DNA of 6,196 bases from X23 sp050251575 (GTDB lineage: Bacteria > Bacillota > Clostridia > SK-Y3), in assembly GCA_050251575.1 (NCBI GenBank), contig JBFWMP010000162.1:1-6196 (forward strand), given 5' to 3'. Both the position numbers and the translations under genes were made by a program. Positions 5,888 to 6,196 of this stretch are shown here, in pieces; position 1 is the first letter of the stretch; each line of letters starts with the position of its first letter. The notes beneath the pieces are model-generated. The model did no database searches, had not been told where the DNA came from, and saw nothing but the letters and a program-made list of their open reading frames with translations.

Positions 5888-5929
5888 GGATTTTTGAATC
5901 CAAGAATCTCGCTTATCTTAATTAATAAG
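5888..5929 (+). promoter_or_regulatory. hairpins in the thioesterase leader, one touching the ribosome binding site
   Basis: GGATT-TTTG-AATCC (5888-5901) is a perfect 5-bp stem-loop. CTTAT (5912-5916) can pair with ATAAG (5925-5929), which includes the first bases of the AAGGAG ribosome binding site (5927-5932). The stems are short and A/T-rich, so a regulatory role is only a possibility. Confidence 0.25.
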
Positions 5930-5939
5930 GAGTATTGAT

Positions 5940-6196
5940 ATGACAAAAAAATTGCCAAAAGAATCCATGGTAGAAATGAATGAATTAATATTACCCAATG
6001 ATACGAATCTTCTTGGTAATTTATTAGGAGGACGACTACTTCACTGGATTGATGTCGCGGGAGCACTGACAGCACAAAAGCATTGTAATAGGGTTGTAGT
6101 AACTGTTGCAATTGACAGTGTAGATTTCAAGCATCCGGTCAAAGTTGGTGAGATGGTAACATTAAGAGCAAAAGTAACCTGGGTTGGCAGGACATC
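5940..6196 (+). CDS. acyl-CoA thioesterase (hotdog fold, YkhA/BACH-like), 5' part
   Basis: ATG at 5940 is preceded by an ideal AAGGAG (5927-5932) at 7 bases, and the frame stays open to the window end (85 codons plus two bases), so the 3' part is missing. The sequence is the N-terminal half of a 4HBT hotdog-fold acyl-CoA hydrolase: SMVEMNELILPNDTNLLGNL, then LGGRLLHWIDVAGALTAQKH with the family's G-N-x-x-GG-x-L-x-x-WID signature (N27, D38), then VTVAIDSVDFKHPVKVGEMV, equivalent to the V-D-x-V-x-F-x-x-P-x-x-x-G-(E/D) element. These enzymes hydrolyse acyl-CoA to free acid and CoA in the cytosol, usually as hexamers; chain-length preference cannot be read. The protein starts close to the usual family start, which supports this start. 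The reverse-strand frame across it is a shadow. Confidence 0.9.
   Translation, partial: MTKKLPKESMVEMNELILPNDTNLLGNLLGGRLLHWIDVAGALTAQKHCNRVVVTVAIDSVDFKHPVKVGEMVTLRAKVTWVGRT

Larger units (their letters stand above)
5563..5939. other. 377-base AT-rich gap between UPF0316 and the thioesterase gene
   Basis: The two flanking genes are divergent, so both promoters must lie here. I see weak TATAAT-like boxes near 5598-5620 for the minus strand, a 32-codon ORF (5712-5810), an extended -10 element for the plus strand and small hairpins in the thioesterase leader. Short frames around 5640-5700 (for example one ending ERILAQNQLLKR before a TAA) lack starts and are unrecognisable. No RNA gene or known riboswitch fold is apparent. 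Confidence 0.5.

Noticed and set aside
5854..5916. Possible riboswitch upstream of the thioesterase (AAGCG...CGCTT arms)
   Set aside because: No c-di-GMP, preQ1, T-box or other known riboswitch core could be recognised; the arms are only 5 bases long over a 50-base span.
5800..6111. 103-codon minus-strand frame at the right end
   Set aside because: It is the complement of the thioesterase coding region, which has a clear ribosome binding site and family signatures.

Overview
The window reads as chromosomal DNA of a low-GC, endospore-forming Firmicute, most likely a clostridium. The reasons are A/T-rich codon use, AGGAG-type ribosome binding sites, a spoVAF-type spore germination gene, a LysM protein of the spore-surface style, and REP-like repeats of a kind I recall from clostridial genomes. 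Genus is not resolvable from the sequence alone. I see no plasmid, phage, CRISPR or other clear accessory system; this is mostly housekeeping and sporulation DNA with traces of an old small mobile element.

Left part (1-1772). The end of a VOC/glyoxalase-type gene (+) converges on a LysM-domain gene (-). The LysM gene is divergent from a YgjP-like zinc metallopeptidase gene (+), which has a near-consensus sigma-A promoter (TTGACT-N17-TATAAT) and a leader of about 105 nt. Middle part (1773-3216). A decayed fragment resembling the C-terminus of an IS200-like/REP-associated transposase is followed by a membrane diguanylate cyclase (six TM segments plus a GGDEF domain with intact A-site and I-site). 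Next comes a short intergenic repeat array built on an imperfect palindrome.

Right part (3217-6196). A stand-alone spoVAF-like GerA-family gene (-) and a UPF0316 (DUF5698/DUF2179) membrane protein gene (-) are separated by 378 bases that hold a possible 47-codon gene on the opposite strand. After a 377-base AT-rich gap with a possible 32-aa ORF, a promoter candidate and small hairpins, the 5' part of an acyl-CoA thioesterase gene (+) runs off the end.

The genes do not form one pathway. The LysM protein and SpoVAF fit spore assembly and germination. The diguanylate cyclase makes c-di-GMP, and the peptidase, VOC protein and thioesterase look like independent single-gene units. Several starts were moved inward from the longest reading frame because a good ribosome binding site lies between the first possible start and a later ATG: the LysM, peptidase, spoVAF and UPF0316 genes.
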